DNA of 64,000 nt from Peptidiphaga gingivicola. GTDB lineage: Bacteria > Actinomycetota > Actinomycetes > Actinomycetales > Actinomycetaceae. Made by a program: the position numbers and the translations under genes. Under the pieces are notes generated by a model that was given only the letters and a program-made list of their open reading frames with translations, ran no database searches and had not been told where the DNA came from. Within the stretch, counting starts at the first letter, position 1; each line of letters starts with the position of its first letter. Of this stretch, positions 26,678-35,802 are shown in pieces. The stretch spans positions 1,488,001-1,552,000 of the forward strand of contig NZ_LVZK01000001.1 of NCBI RefSeq assembly GCF_001652275.1, given 5' to 3'.

Positions 26678-26753
26678 TTCTGTTGTCGCAACCCAACCTT
26701 GTTCTGTTGTCGCAACCCAACCTTGCCGTGGCAGCCTGACCAGATGTCACAAC
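26678..26753 (-). repeat. 24-bp exact tandem repeat with operator-like palindromes
   Basis: A 24-bp unit occurs twice, head to tail and identical (26678-26701 and 26702-26725). Each copy contains GTTGTCGCAAC, an interrupted palindrome (GTTG/CAAC arms around TCG), at 26682-26692 and 26706-26716. A third, degenerate copy GATGTCACAAC lies at 26743-26753. The array ends 10 bp before the lipoprotein start codon, as expected for an operator or leader element. Confidence 0.8.
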
Positions 26754-27092
26754 CCGATTCATGCTGTCGTCCTTTGATGAAGGGAACCTTCTCTTTCTAC
26801 CGTATCTCTTAATGATCGCGAACGCTACCGCGAAAGGCGTCCGACAAAATCGACGTTGAAGACTCTTAGACGGCAACCCTTGCGCTGAATGCCCTTCTCT
26901 AGACTAAAACGCTATTCTCACCGTTAAAACAACGCCGCCGCATTAAATCGACTCCATGGACAACCGCAGGACGGGTAAGAGGAGCGGTGAAACTATTTGT
27001 ATTCGCATGCTCACAGTACGCTTGCTTATGGGGTGAAAGCGGCTGCGCGTTAGAATCAGGCTTATGGAAAACGCTGGTTTGGAAGGAGGCCG
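26754..27092. promoter_or_regulatory. Divergent promoter region of the lipoprotein and zinc-ribbon genes
   Basis: This comparatively AT-rich gap has no gene. For the plus-strand zinc-ribbon gene, TAGAAT (27051-27056) is a good -10 but its -35 is unclear; AAGGAGG sits just before the ATG. Other A/T-rich hexamers in 26870-26960 could serve either strand. Confidence 0.5.
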
Positions 27093-28235
27093 ATGTTCTG
27101 CCTGAATTGCAACGCGGCTCTTCCGGGAAACGCCGGTGTATGCGGCAGATGCGGGATGCCGGTCAACAACGCCTCGCCCAATCATCCCTTCAGCCACATC
27201 AACCAAACGCCGTTCCCTTATCAGAACGCCCCGACGGGCCAATCCGGAGGTCCGGCAGGCTATCGGCAAGATTTCCCCGGTTACTCGCAGGGCCCGTGGG
27301 GTTATGGGCCGATACCCTCTGGACCGCCGACGGCGCAAGGAGGCTCCGCCCCGCCTTATGGCCCAGCTCAGTCTTACGGTCCCGCTCAGTCTTACGGTCC
27401 CGCTCAGTCTTTTCCTTCGCAGCGGGGCCCCATGCAGCAGGGCGGCCCATTCCAACAGGGGACGGCGCCTCACGGTAATCCCGGCTTTCAATCGAATCTG
27501 AGCGGAGGCCATGCCTCTGCGCCTGAGCCCGACCTCGGTCGTTTTCAGCCCAGGCCTGACTCCCGCCCAGCTTCGCAGCAGCCTGATCTCGGCCCCGGCC
27601 AATCCCAGCCGAATTTCGGGCCGGGTGCGCCGCAGTCTCAGCCCGATTTGGGCCCTGTGCAGCCTCGGTCGAACTTCGCCGCCGCGCAGCCTTCATCCGA
27701 TTTCGGCCCTGCTTCGTCGCAGTCCGCAGCCCCTCACGCTCATTCTGCGCCGCAATTCGGCAGCCGTCCGGACACTCCTTTCGACGCCTACCTTTGGAGG
27801 GCGTCGTCGCGTCTTCAGGTGCCGTTTTCCTACCTGCCGGAGCTTTCGAGCTACCTCATGGTGACGGAACGCATGTCGGCAGTCATGGCGAATATGCACC
27901 AGTTCTTTTTCTTCACACAGAACGACGCCTGCAACGGCGCGCTGATGCATCAGTTCACGAGCGCTTGCGTCTCCTGGGCTCTCCACAATTACCAGGGTGC
28001 GCCGCGAGGCATGATGAAAGGCGTGGCAATCTATCCGGTGATGTGTCAGACCGTCGCCAATCCCGAGGTGATCGCCTTTACCAAGCAAAAACCGGATATG
28101 CATTATTCTTCTTTCACCCTGGCCTGCTCGGTGGAGCTGTCGACGGGACGAATTGAGTGGATGGAGAAGACGCCGGTCTACGGGCTCGCCATGTGGAACG
28201 GAGTCAAAAAGGCCGCCGAAATGGCATTGGCGTAG
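27093..28235 (+). CDS. Zinc-ribbon protein with Pro/Gln/Gly-rich linker and unrecognised conserved C-terminal domain (copy A)
   Basis: 380 residues. The N-terminal zinc ribbon has CxxC pairs at C3/C6 and C17/C20. A low-complexity linker (about 25-225) follows with YGPAQS repeated three times and many QPDLGP-like units. The C-terminal domain of about 150 residues includes YLPELSSYLMVTERMS, HQFFFFTQNDACNG, APRGMMKGVAIYPVMCQT, PEVIAFTKQKP and EWMEKTPVYGLAMWNGVKKAA. The same domain occurs in the paralogue 330 bp downstream. I do not recognise it. No membrane segment or signal peptide is visible, so it is probably cytosolic. It has a strong ribosome site and its own -10. Confidence 0.85.
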   Translation: MFCLNCNAALPGNAGVCGRCGMPVNNASPNHPFSHINQTPFPYQNAPTGQSGGPAGYRQDFPGYSQGPWGYGPIPSGPPTAQGGSAPPYGPAQSYGPAQSYGPAQSFPSQRGPMQQGGPFQQGTAPHGNPGFQSNLSGGHASAPEPDLGRFQPRPDSRPASQQPDLGPGQSQPNFGPGAPQSQPDLGPVQPRSNFAAAQPSSDFGPASSQSAAPHAHSAPQFGSRPDTPFDAYLWRASSRLQVPFSYLPELSSYLMVTERMSAVMANMHQFFFFTQNDACNGALMHQFTSACVSWALHNYQGAPRGMMKGVAIYPVMCQTVANPEVIAFTKQKPDMHYSSFTLACSVELSTGRIEWMEKTPVYGLAMWNGVKKAAEMALA

Positions 28236-28561
28236 CCTCGCTGGACGTGCTCGGAAGCGCAGCCGTAGAGTTCAATCCATCGGGCGCGATCGCATTTCTC
28301 GTTGGGTGTTGCGGCGTCTCGTGCCATGTAGTGGACGAGGTCTCGCTAGAGATCCGGCCAGGCCTCCGTGCGTGTACGAGGCGGATCGAAGGCTTTCGGC
28401 CGCGATTCTCGATGCGCTCCAAGAAAGTGAGCTGCTCCACTTCCGCCCTCCGGCGGCGGTCGCCAGCGATCTTCATTGTCGAAAACCACACGGCCTGGAC
28501 TTTGGCCTGAGGTGACAATCAACTAGACTCAAATGGTTCCAACAATAGCTTAAGGTGACAC
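28236..28561 (+). promoter_or_regulatory. Intergenic region with promoter for the second zinc-ribbon gene
   Basis: This 326-bp spacer holds no convincing gene; short frames across it overlap the end of copy A and lack ribosome sites. Near its right end TTGGCC (28502-28507), 16 bp and TAGACT (28524-28529) form a promoter, and AAGGTGA (about 28551-28557) precedes the ATG of copy B. The two paralogues are therefore probably separately transcribed. Confidence 0.55.
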
Positions 28562-29820
<1,259 letters not shown>

Positions 29821-29917
29821 TCAGCGGGCTCCTGCGCCCCGTCGACTGGCTCGTGCACGTGGTCCGAGGCTTTGCGGCCTGCCTTTGTGTGGCGCTCGGG
29901 TTTGTGGGCGCGCGGCT

Positions 29918-31156
29918 CTAGCCTTGCTTGGAGCTCTCGCGCCGTTTGGAAACGTCACTCTGCCCGGAGGCGCTGCCTTGCTTAAAGGCGCGGCCCTGCC
30001 CGGAAGTCTTGTCTTGTCCGGGGGTTTTCCTCTTCGCAAGCGACCTCTCGAAGCCCGCAGACTTCAACTTGTCCCGGAGCGCCGCGGCGTACTGGCGGTA
30101 TCCTGCGGCATTCGGGTGATACCAGCTGATGAAGTTGCCGACCGTGAGGTAATTTACCGGATGGATCCACAGACCGTCGCCGTCGTCCTTGCTCCGGTCG
30201 GCATGCGGCTGGTGCCCCTCGAAACGATCGGGGACGTCGCTGACGAATACCGTCTGCCCAGGATGGGACGCGTTGTCCGCTTTGACGATCTCGGCTATCT
30301 TCTTGTTGCCCTCCCGGCTCAGAGCCCGGATTTCATCGCTGACACGCACCGTGCCGCCCGAGCTGTCGCGCAGCGTGAAGGAATCGTCGCGGACGAGCGT
30401 TGGGTAGGCCATGACCGCGATCGTGGCGTCCGAACGCAGGCCGCGTTGACGGATTGCGCTGAAAATGCGCCGGTACTTGCCTTCGACGTCGTTAAGGGAC
30501 CGCCTGGCTTCGGCGATGCTGTTTCGACATTCATCCGCCTGGCTTTTAGACATGAGGCACGTTTTGAGAAGGCTGCCAAAGCCCATGTCGTTGCCTCCGA
30601 TCGTCATGACGACGAGGTCAGTGCCGCTCGAAACGCCGTCCGCCTGCGGCCCGTTGATCACCGAACTGCCGAGCACGGCGCTTTTCTGGCTCATCGTGAC
30701 CTGTTCGATTCGCGAGTTTGCGCACGAGACGTCGCGGACCTCGACGTCGGCGCCGCGTTTGCGAAGGCCCTCCGCATAGAGGTTTCCCGTGCTGTTCGAG
30801 CTTCGGAAGCACCTTCCGCCGGAGTAGGAGCCTCCGCCGACGCCCGAGGAGTATGAGTCGCCCATGATGGTGATGGAGAGCTTGGCGCCTTTGAGGTCGT
30901 TGAGATCTTTGCGAGACGAGGCCGACGACGGCGATTGCCCCGAAGCCCGGCGAACGTTGGAGGCTCCGCGGGCTTTGGCCGAAGCGGACGGGGGAGACGT
31001 CCTCTGAGCGGCGCCCCCTTTAGACGTTGAGGCCGCTTGGGGTTCGGAGGCGGAAGGCGCGTTGCAGCCGATCATTCCGCCTATCGCAAAAGCAGCCACT
31101 CCTGCAAGGGTTAGCCTCTTGCGCGTTGAGCCCTTGCGTGCCGAGCTTTTCTTCAT
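29918..31156 (-). CDS. SGNH/GDSL-family hydrolase lipoprotein
   Basis: 412-residue exported esterase/lipase-like protein. The N-terminus is basic and then hydrophobic, ending in MIGC (Cys 31), compatible with a lipobox. A Ser/Ala-rich linker leads to an SGNH domain: block I MGDSYSSGVGGG, block III GGNDMGFG and block V SWYHPNAAGY (catalytic His). The C-terminal 50 residues form a Lys/Gly/Gln-rich low-complexity tail. Substrate is unknown (lipids, acetylated glycans and esters are all possible). A TAGGAT -10 lies at 31178-31183 on the minus strand. It is divergent from the tmRNA gene. Confidence 0.88.
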   Translation of the reverse strand: MKKSSARKGSTRKRLTLAGVAAFAIGGMIGCNAPSASEPQAASTSKGGAAQRTSPPSASAKARGASNVRRASGQSPSSASSRKDLNDLKGAKLSITIMGDSYSSGVGGGSYSGGRCFRSSNSTGNLYAEGLRKRGADVEVRDVSCANSRIEQVTMSQKSAVLGSSVINGPQADGVSSGTDLVVMTIGGNDMGFGSLLKTCLMSKSQADECRNSIAEARRSLNDVEGKYRRIFSAIRQRGLRSDATIAVMAYPTLVRDDSFTLRDSSGGTVRVSDEIRALSREGNKKIAEIVKADNASHPGQTVFVSDVPDRFEGHQPHADRSKDDGDGLWIHPVNYLTVGNFISWYHPNAAGYRQYAAALRDKLKSAGFERSLAKRKTPGQDKTSGQGRAFKQGSASGQSDVSKRRESSKQG

Positions 31157-31324
31157 CGCGTGTCCCTCTCGTTTTGCATCCTATATTCATTGTCTTCGCT
31201 CTATTCTTGGCTGTCCGCGACGCTCGTCTCTTTTCGCCGTCGGCAATCCTATGCCGGCGCTCACGCGTGCATGCGGGCGGCGTGTGCGGACGAATTGCCC
31301 CTGGAATTCGACGGAGAATCGATA

Positions 31325-31330
31325 TAGAAT
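31325..31330 (+). promoter_or_regulatory. -10 element upstream of ssrA
   Basis: TATAGAAT (TAGAAT at 31325-31330) lies 43 bp before the mature 5' end of tmRNA, leaving a short precursor leader for RNase P to remove. A well-spaced -35 is not obvious. Confidence 0.5.
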
Positions 31331-31372
31331 AGTTGGGCTTCAATAGAGGCGCGTTCAATGAGAACAGAATAC

Positions 31373-31740
31373 GGGGATGATCGGTTTCGACGGCGACTGT
31401 GCGCCGAAGGGAAGCGGGTCGAGGATGTAGAGTCATCTCGTTAACGATTCTCTGCAAACCAATAGGTGCCAAGAACAAGAGCACCGATTTCGCCCTCGCC
31501 GCCTGAGCGAGCTCCGAAATCCGTCAGCCTAGGGGTGCTTTCCTCTTAGAATCTGGCGTCGACTTTGAAAGCCACTGCCGAGCGGGTATGCAGCGGGCCC
31601 GCTCGGAACTCTTACGCTGCTAGGTCTGTCAGCGACTTGTTCGCGTGAGCGCTGGGGCCGAAAACAACGCACTGCGAACTGCACCCGGAGAATACTTGGG
31701 CAAGCATCGTCGGACGCGGGTTCAATTCCCGCCATCTCCA
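31373..31740 (+). ncRNA. ssrA: Transfer-messenger RNA (tmRNA)
   Basis: The 5' end GGGGATGATCGGTTTCGACGG is near-universal for tmRNA. The 5' GGGGATG pairs with CATCTCC at 31733-31739, with discriminator A at 31740; CCA is not encoded. The T-arm GGGTTCAATTCCC is at the 3' end. The tag reading frame runs from a GCC resume codon at 31468, preceded by TAGGT, to TGA at 31504-31506, encoding AKNKSTDFALAA. This has the usual 12-residue length and the ALAA degron. It rescues stalled ribosomes together with SmpB encoded upstream. Confidence 0.95.
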
Positions 31741-31747
31741 CACTTTG

Positions 31748-31788
31748 AGGTCCTGTGACGTCGTTTTGACGTTGCAGGACCTTTTTAT
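31748..31788 (+). terminator. Intrinsic terminator of ssrA
   Basis: A stem formed by arms AGGTCCTG..GACGTC and GACGTTGCAGGACCT surrounds a short T-rich loop and is followed directly by TTTTTATT. It begins 8 bp after the tmRNA 3' end. Confidence 0.92.
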
Positions 31789-32114
31789 TCATGTCTGCCT
31801 GCAAGTCTTTCAGCGTCCGTTTGCCGAATCAGCGTCGCTGTGCAAGCTTAGCCTCCGTCCTAGCTCCCGCTCGGCGGGAGTGGCGGAAGTTGGACGGGCT
31901 TTCCCCTCGCCAGCCCGCCCCGAACTCTCGCCTCTTGGGTGCTCACGTCGTGGGAGGCCGTCGTCTCTGGCGCAGGAAGCAAGGCGGCAAAGGGAAAGGG
32001 AGAAGACGAGGAAGATTGGTCAAAACTTGGAGGCCAAACAGACAGTCTGAGAGTGAGCGTTCCGATAGACTAATAGACGCTCACCATTTACAGGGAAGAA
32101 TCAAGGAGGATTCA
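31789..32114 (+). promoter_or_regulatory. Intergenic region before the Ltp-domain gene
   Basis: No gene is seen in these 326 bp. A hairpin CTCCCGC/GCGGGAG lies near 31865-31881. TAGACT (32066-32071) is a possible -10 and AAGGAGG (32103-32109) is the ribosome site. I looked for a repeat of the tmRNA 3' end as an att site and found none here. Confidence 0.4.
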
Positions 32115-32702
32115 ATGTCCCAGTCAACTCCTGCGCCCACATGGGCGCCAGTCCCAACGGCGCCTAGACCGCAGTTGAAGAAACCCTTCTATAAACGTTG
32201 GTGGTTTATTGCTATTGTCTCGATTGTTGTGATCGCTGCGATCGGGCGGGCTCTTGAAGAGGGAAAGACCTCGAGCTCAAAGAGCGCGTCCCAGTCTCAA
32301 AGCGCGCCCGAGGCTAAAGCTGCGCCTCAGGCCCAAAGCGCCTCGGAAGCGACCGCCCCTGCTGCGACGCCGACTCCCGAGGCTAAGCCTAAAGTTCCTC
32401 GCGAGTACCAGAACGCGCTCGAGTCGGCTAAAAGCTACTCGAACGTCATGCATATGTCGAAGAAAGGCATTTACGACCAGCTAATCAGTCCGTACGCCGA
32501 TAAATTCTCTGCTGAGGCTGCTCAATACGCTGTCGATAACCTTCAAGCTGATTACAACGCAAACGCGCTTGCCAAGGCAAAGGGGTACCAAGAGACCATG
32601 CACATGTCTTCCCAGGCCATTCGCGACCAGCTCACCAGCGAGCACGGCGAGAAATTCACCGCCAGTGAGGCGGATTACGCTATAGCGCATCTCAACGATT
32701 AG
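32115..32702 (+). CDS. Ltp-family membrane-anchored protein (superinfection-exclusion type domains)
   Basis: 195 residues: Pro-rich N-terminus, one membrane helix (about 29-44), a Ser/Ala/Gln/Pro linker and two tandem Ltp domains (about 96-143 and 145-192). Each reads like ALESAKSYSNVMHMSKKG..YDQL...FSAEAAQYAVDNL. In the streptococcal phage TP-J34 a lipoprotein with such repeats blocks injection of related phage DNA. Here the anchor is a membrane helix and not a lipobox. Many bacteria also carry chromosomal Ltp-domain proteins of unknown role. It lies directly downstream of ssrA, a common integration site, so origin from a mobile element is possible. An AAGGAGG site fixes the start. Confidence 0.85.
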   Translation: MSQSTPAPTWAPVPTAPRPQLKKPFYKRWWFIAIVSIVVIAAIGRALEEGKTSSSKSASQSQSAPEAKAAPQAQSASEATAPAATPTPEAKPKVPREYQNALESAKSYSNVMHMSKKGIYDQLISPYADKFSAEAAQYAVDNLQADYNANALAKAKGYQETMHMSSQAIRDQLTSEHGEKFTASEADYAIAHLND

Positions 32703-32797
32703 CAAGAACTGACGGCGCCAGCACAGAGGCCGGAGGCAACGCAGACCGCCGGTATCAGCGCTAACTGTCAGCGCAAACTGCTTGGCGGCCCATACAG

Positions 32798-32838
32798 GAG
32801 GCAGCCCCGGATCCCAACAAGCGGTTCGGGGCTGCCTC
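32798..32838. terminator. Bidirectional hairpin between convergent genes
   Basis: GAGGCAGCCCCG (32798-32809) pairs perfectly with CGGGGCTGCCTC (32827-32838). It lies between the Ltp-domain gene (plus) and mprF (minus). No T-tract is present on either side. Confidence 0.65.
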
Positions 32839-32883
32839 TGAGAGCGGTTTCGATGCGGGTTATCGTGTGTTACCGAGAAGAAG

Positions 32884-35802
32884 TCAGCCTAGCTCCTCGG
32901 CCTCGGACCTTGCCGGTGTCTCATCGGCGTCGGCCTCGCGCATCGAACCGGCTCCGGGTTTGGACGACGACCCAGCTCCGGGGGCGGACGCCGACCCGGG
33001 TTCGAGTTTGGCTTTGGGCGTCGGCTCGGACTTCTTCGTCGACTCGGCCTGGGCTCTCGCCTCGCCGGCAATGGGAGCCTTCGGCGCGATCGCGCGGCCC
33101 TTCTGTTTGTGGACCTTGCTCTTTTTCGGCGCTGCGGCGTCGTCCCTCTTCGCCGAATTCTTTGCGGCAGGGGCGCCCCTGCGCGGACCCTCGAAATCGG
33201 GGCGGCCGGTGCCGTGATCGACCGTTGGGCGTCCGAGCCCCTTCGCCAGGAGGGAGGAGCGCCCGGCTTGGAAGTCTGCGAGAACGTCCCGAACGCCGAT
33301 CGCGCTCGCCTGGGGCGGACGGTGGATGACGTCGAGAACCGACAGCAGCGTGGAGACGAGCACTCCGGCGTTGCGATAGACGAGGTAGCGGCTGGTCCAC
33401 TCCGGCCGGAACTTCTCCTTATAGGAGCGCAAGCCTTTGAAATTGTATGCGCGGTTGCCGAAGTCGTAGATGTAGCGCACGACCTTCTGTTTGCTTCCCG
33501 AATAGACGGCCCGTCCGGTGTTCGACAGCGGCGCCATTCCGAGATTGTAGTACTCATACCCGGCGTCGCGCGCCCACTCGATAAGGGAAACAAAGATTCC
33601 GTCCATCGTGCCTCCGGGTGCGTCCGGACGAATGCGCATGAGGTCGATAGACGCGACATTCGGGCTGGCCGGCATGATTGAGGCGAAACCCTCGATCCGC
33701 TTCTCGTTGCGCACGACGGCGATGGGAGCCCTCCCAAGATAGGCCGGATCGAAGCGCCCCAGCGAGAATCCCATCTCCTCGCGTTTGCCGATCCAAGCGT
33801 CGGAAACGGATCGAACTTCGTCGAGGAACTCTTGCGTGAATGGAGGTTCGATGAGCTCGAAGTGGGTTCCCTTTTCCTCCATGCGGTTGCGCATGCGCCG
33901 GAAGATTTTGCCCTTGTTTCCGACATTCGAATAGGTTTCCAAGTTGAGCATCGCGTCTTCGCCGATCTTGACGAAGGTGAAGCCCTGATCGGCGCATGTG
34001 GCCAGGTACTTCGCCGAAAGCTCGTAGATCGCGACGTTCATTCGATGTTCTTCCGCCAATCGAACGAATTCGTCGATGGCCGCCTCGAAGCACTTCTCGT
34101 CGCCGATCGGATCGCCCAAGATGATGAGGTTGTTGCGATGAGGGCGGTACAGGAGTGCGACGTTGCCCTTGGCGGAATAGAAGACGTGCTTGTCTCCGAG
34201 GAAGAAAAGATGCGAGTACTCGTTGCCGCCGTACTTGGCCAAAAACTCCTCGTAGCGGGCCACGTCTTCCTCCGTCGGCGGGGTGAATTCCAGGCGTCCT
34301 CCCCTGGAAAAGAGGATCGTCAGGGTCAGGATGACGCACAGGGCGCCGTAGAAGAAGGTATGTCTCAAGGCCGTGCCGTGGTCCGGGAAGGGCCGCTCGA
34401 TCTGGTGGTCGTGGTAGAGGCGCCATAGAAAGATCCCCAGGGGAATGCCGACGATCGTCAAGGCGGAGACGACGAACCCCTTGGCCGTCAGCTTGAGCGG
34501 AGCCCGATTGAAGGCGCTGCGCACCGAGAAAAGGATTGTGGAAAGCACCAAAAGGATGAGCGCTTCTTCCCAATCGAGGCCTTTTGCGATGGACGTGGCC
34601 GCCCCCGCCACCATGATCGTGAACGAGATTCCCCAGATTCTGGCGACTCGGGCGCGAATGCCTCGGGAAAGGATGATGAGCATGATCCCGATGAGCAGCG
34701 TCGTCATTCGCGACGCCTCGATGACGCCGTGGGGGACGATGTTGTTGAGTATGTCGAATCGTCTCGAAATGGCCGGGCTGAAAACGGAAATGATGAGGAC
34801 GACGCCGGCGAGGAGCGTCCCGATCCACAGGACGGTCACGAGGGTGTCCTCGCGCTTGCGCTTGTCTCCCAAACCGATCTTCGGCGCCAACAGCTCGCTC
34901 GCTCCGTAGAGGCTGGCAAGAATCCAGGGAATCGCGTAATAGCAAACGCGATAGACGATGATCGCCAGAAGAAGGCGCGTGGTGTCGTATCCGACGCCCT
35001 TGAAAAGGGTCGCCACCGTCAGATCGAAGGTTCCCAGCCCGCCCGGAATGAAGGATATGAGGCCCACCAGGGTGCCCGTCGAGTAAACGAACAGGGAAAG
35101 CCACAGATCCGCTTCGGGAATGAAGAGGAGAACGCACGCCCAGAAATACACGCCGGCGACGACCCAGTCGAACAGCGAGGCGAAGGTCATCTCCGTTTTC
35201 TGCTTGAAGTTTTGCAGTGCGAAGGGGGAACGGCTCAAGTCGATTTTGCCGATTTTGAGTTTCCCGCCCCAGAAGTAGAGCGGGATGTACAGGCTCATGA
35301 CGAGCGGGACGATCCATAAGCCCCCGCGGTCGTATTTGATCGCAAAGGGAAGCGTGGCGACGAGCATGACGAACAGGCCGATGAGGTTGGACGCCCACAC
35401 CGCCAGGGTGATCTTCAGCGCCGTGTCTTTGTCTGCGCCCGCCTTCGCGTAGTACTTTGCGCGAATCGTCCCTCCGGTCAAGCCTCCCAATCCCGCGAAG
35501 TTGTTGAAGGCTTGGGCCACCCACCCGATTTTCAGGGAAGTGCGAATCGGTATCTTCACACCGAAATGACGCGAGGCGAAGATGTCGTAGGCGCCCGTCG
35601 CCGTGAAGGCCAGAGTCCCGCCGACGACGATCGCAAGCAGAGTGGGGCGCGGAACCTCGGTGAAGAGCTCGGCCATGCTGGGGCCCGAAATTGTTTCGAA
35701 TTCGCCGCGGGCAACGAGGAAAACGCCGATCGCCATAAGCGTGTAGAACGTGTACCTCGCTATGCGCGGATGCGCCTTGACAACGTCAACGATCTTCTTC
35801 AT
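32884..35802 (-). CDS. mprF: Phosphatidylglycerol lysyltransferase/flippase MprF-like protein
   Basis: 972-residue membrane protein. The N-terminal two-thirds contains the flippase-type helices (NNFAGLGGLTGGTIRAKYY, FIPGGLGTFDLTV, VYRVCYYAIPW). Further helices lead to a C-terminal cytosolic aminoacyl-transferase domain (DUF2156: NVALLYRPHRNNLIILGDPIG, EMGFSLGRFDP, SIDLMRIRPDAPGGTMDGIF, YYNLGMAPLSN, NFKGLRSYKEKFRPEW). It transfers an aminoacyl group from tRNA to phosphatidylglycerol and flips the lipid, lowering surface charge against cationic peptides. The last 130 residues are a Lys/Ala/Pro/Glu-rich tail unusual for the family. The start at 35802 follows GGAAAGG; the frame continues through repeats upstream, which I exclude. 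Confidence 0.93.
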   Translation of the reverse strand: MKKIVDVVKAHPRIARYTFYTLMAIGVFLVARGEFETISGPSMAELFTEVPRPTLLAIVVGGTLAFTATGAYDIFASRHFGVKIPIRTSLKIGWVAQAFNNFAGLGGLTGGTIRAKYYAKAGADKDTALKITLAVWASNLIGLFVMLVATLPFAIKYDRGGLWIVPLVMSLYIPLYFWGGKLKIGKIDLSRSPFALQNFKQKTEMTFASLFDWVVAGVYFWACVLLFIPEADLWLSLFVYSTGTLVGLISFIPGGLGTFDLTVATLFKGVGYDTTRLLLAIIVYRVCYYAIPWILASLYGASELLAPKIGLGDKRKREDTLVTVLWIGTLLAGVVLIISVFSPAISRRFDILNNIVPHGVIEASRMTTLLIGIMLIILSRGIRARVARIWGISFTIMVAGAATSIAKGLDWEEALILLVLSTILFSVRSAFNRAPLKLTAKGFVVSALTIVGIPLGIFLWRLYHDHQIERPFPDHGTALRHTFFYGALCVILTLTILFSRGGRLEFTPPTEEDVARYEEFLAKYGGNEYSHLFFLGDKHVFYSAKGNVALLYRPHRNNLIILGDPIGDEKCFEAAIDEFVRLAEEHRMNVAIYELSAKYLATCADQGFTFVKIGEDAMLNLETYSNVGNKGKIFRRMRNRMEEKGTHFELIEPPFTQEFLDEVRSVSDAWIGKREEMGFSLGRFDPAYLGRAPIAVVRNEKRIEGFASIMPASPNVASIDLMRIRPDAPGGTMDGIFVSLIEWARDAGYEYYNLGMAPLSNTGRAVYSGSKQKVVRYIYDFGNRAYNFKGLRSYKEKFRPEWTSRYLVYRNAGVLVSTLLSVLDVIHRPPQASAIGVRDVLADFQAGRSSLLAKGLGRPTVDHGTGRPDFEGPRRGAPAAKNSAKRDDAAAPKKSKVHKQKGRAIAPKAPIAGEARAQAESTKKSEPTPKAKLEPGSASAPGAGSSSKPGAGSMREADADETPARSEAEELG

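Noticed and set aside
28157-28515. Plus- and minus-strand ORFs between the zinc-ribbon genes
   Set aside because: They overlap the 3' end of copy A or lack ribosome sites, and their composition is typical of antisense frames in GC-rich DNA.
31373-32702. Integrase or att duplication behind ssrA
   Set aside because: No integrase gene and no second copy of the tmRNA 3' end were found in the window; only the suggestion of a former insertion remains.
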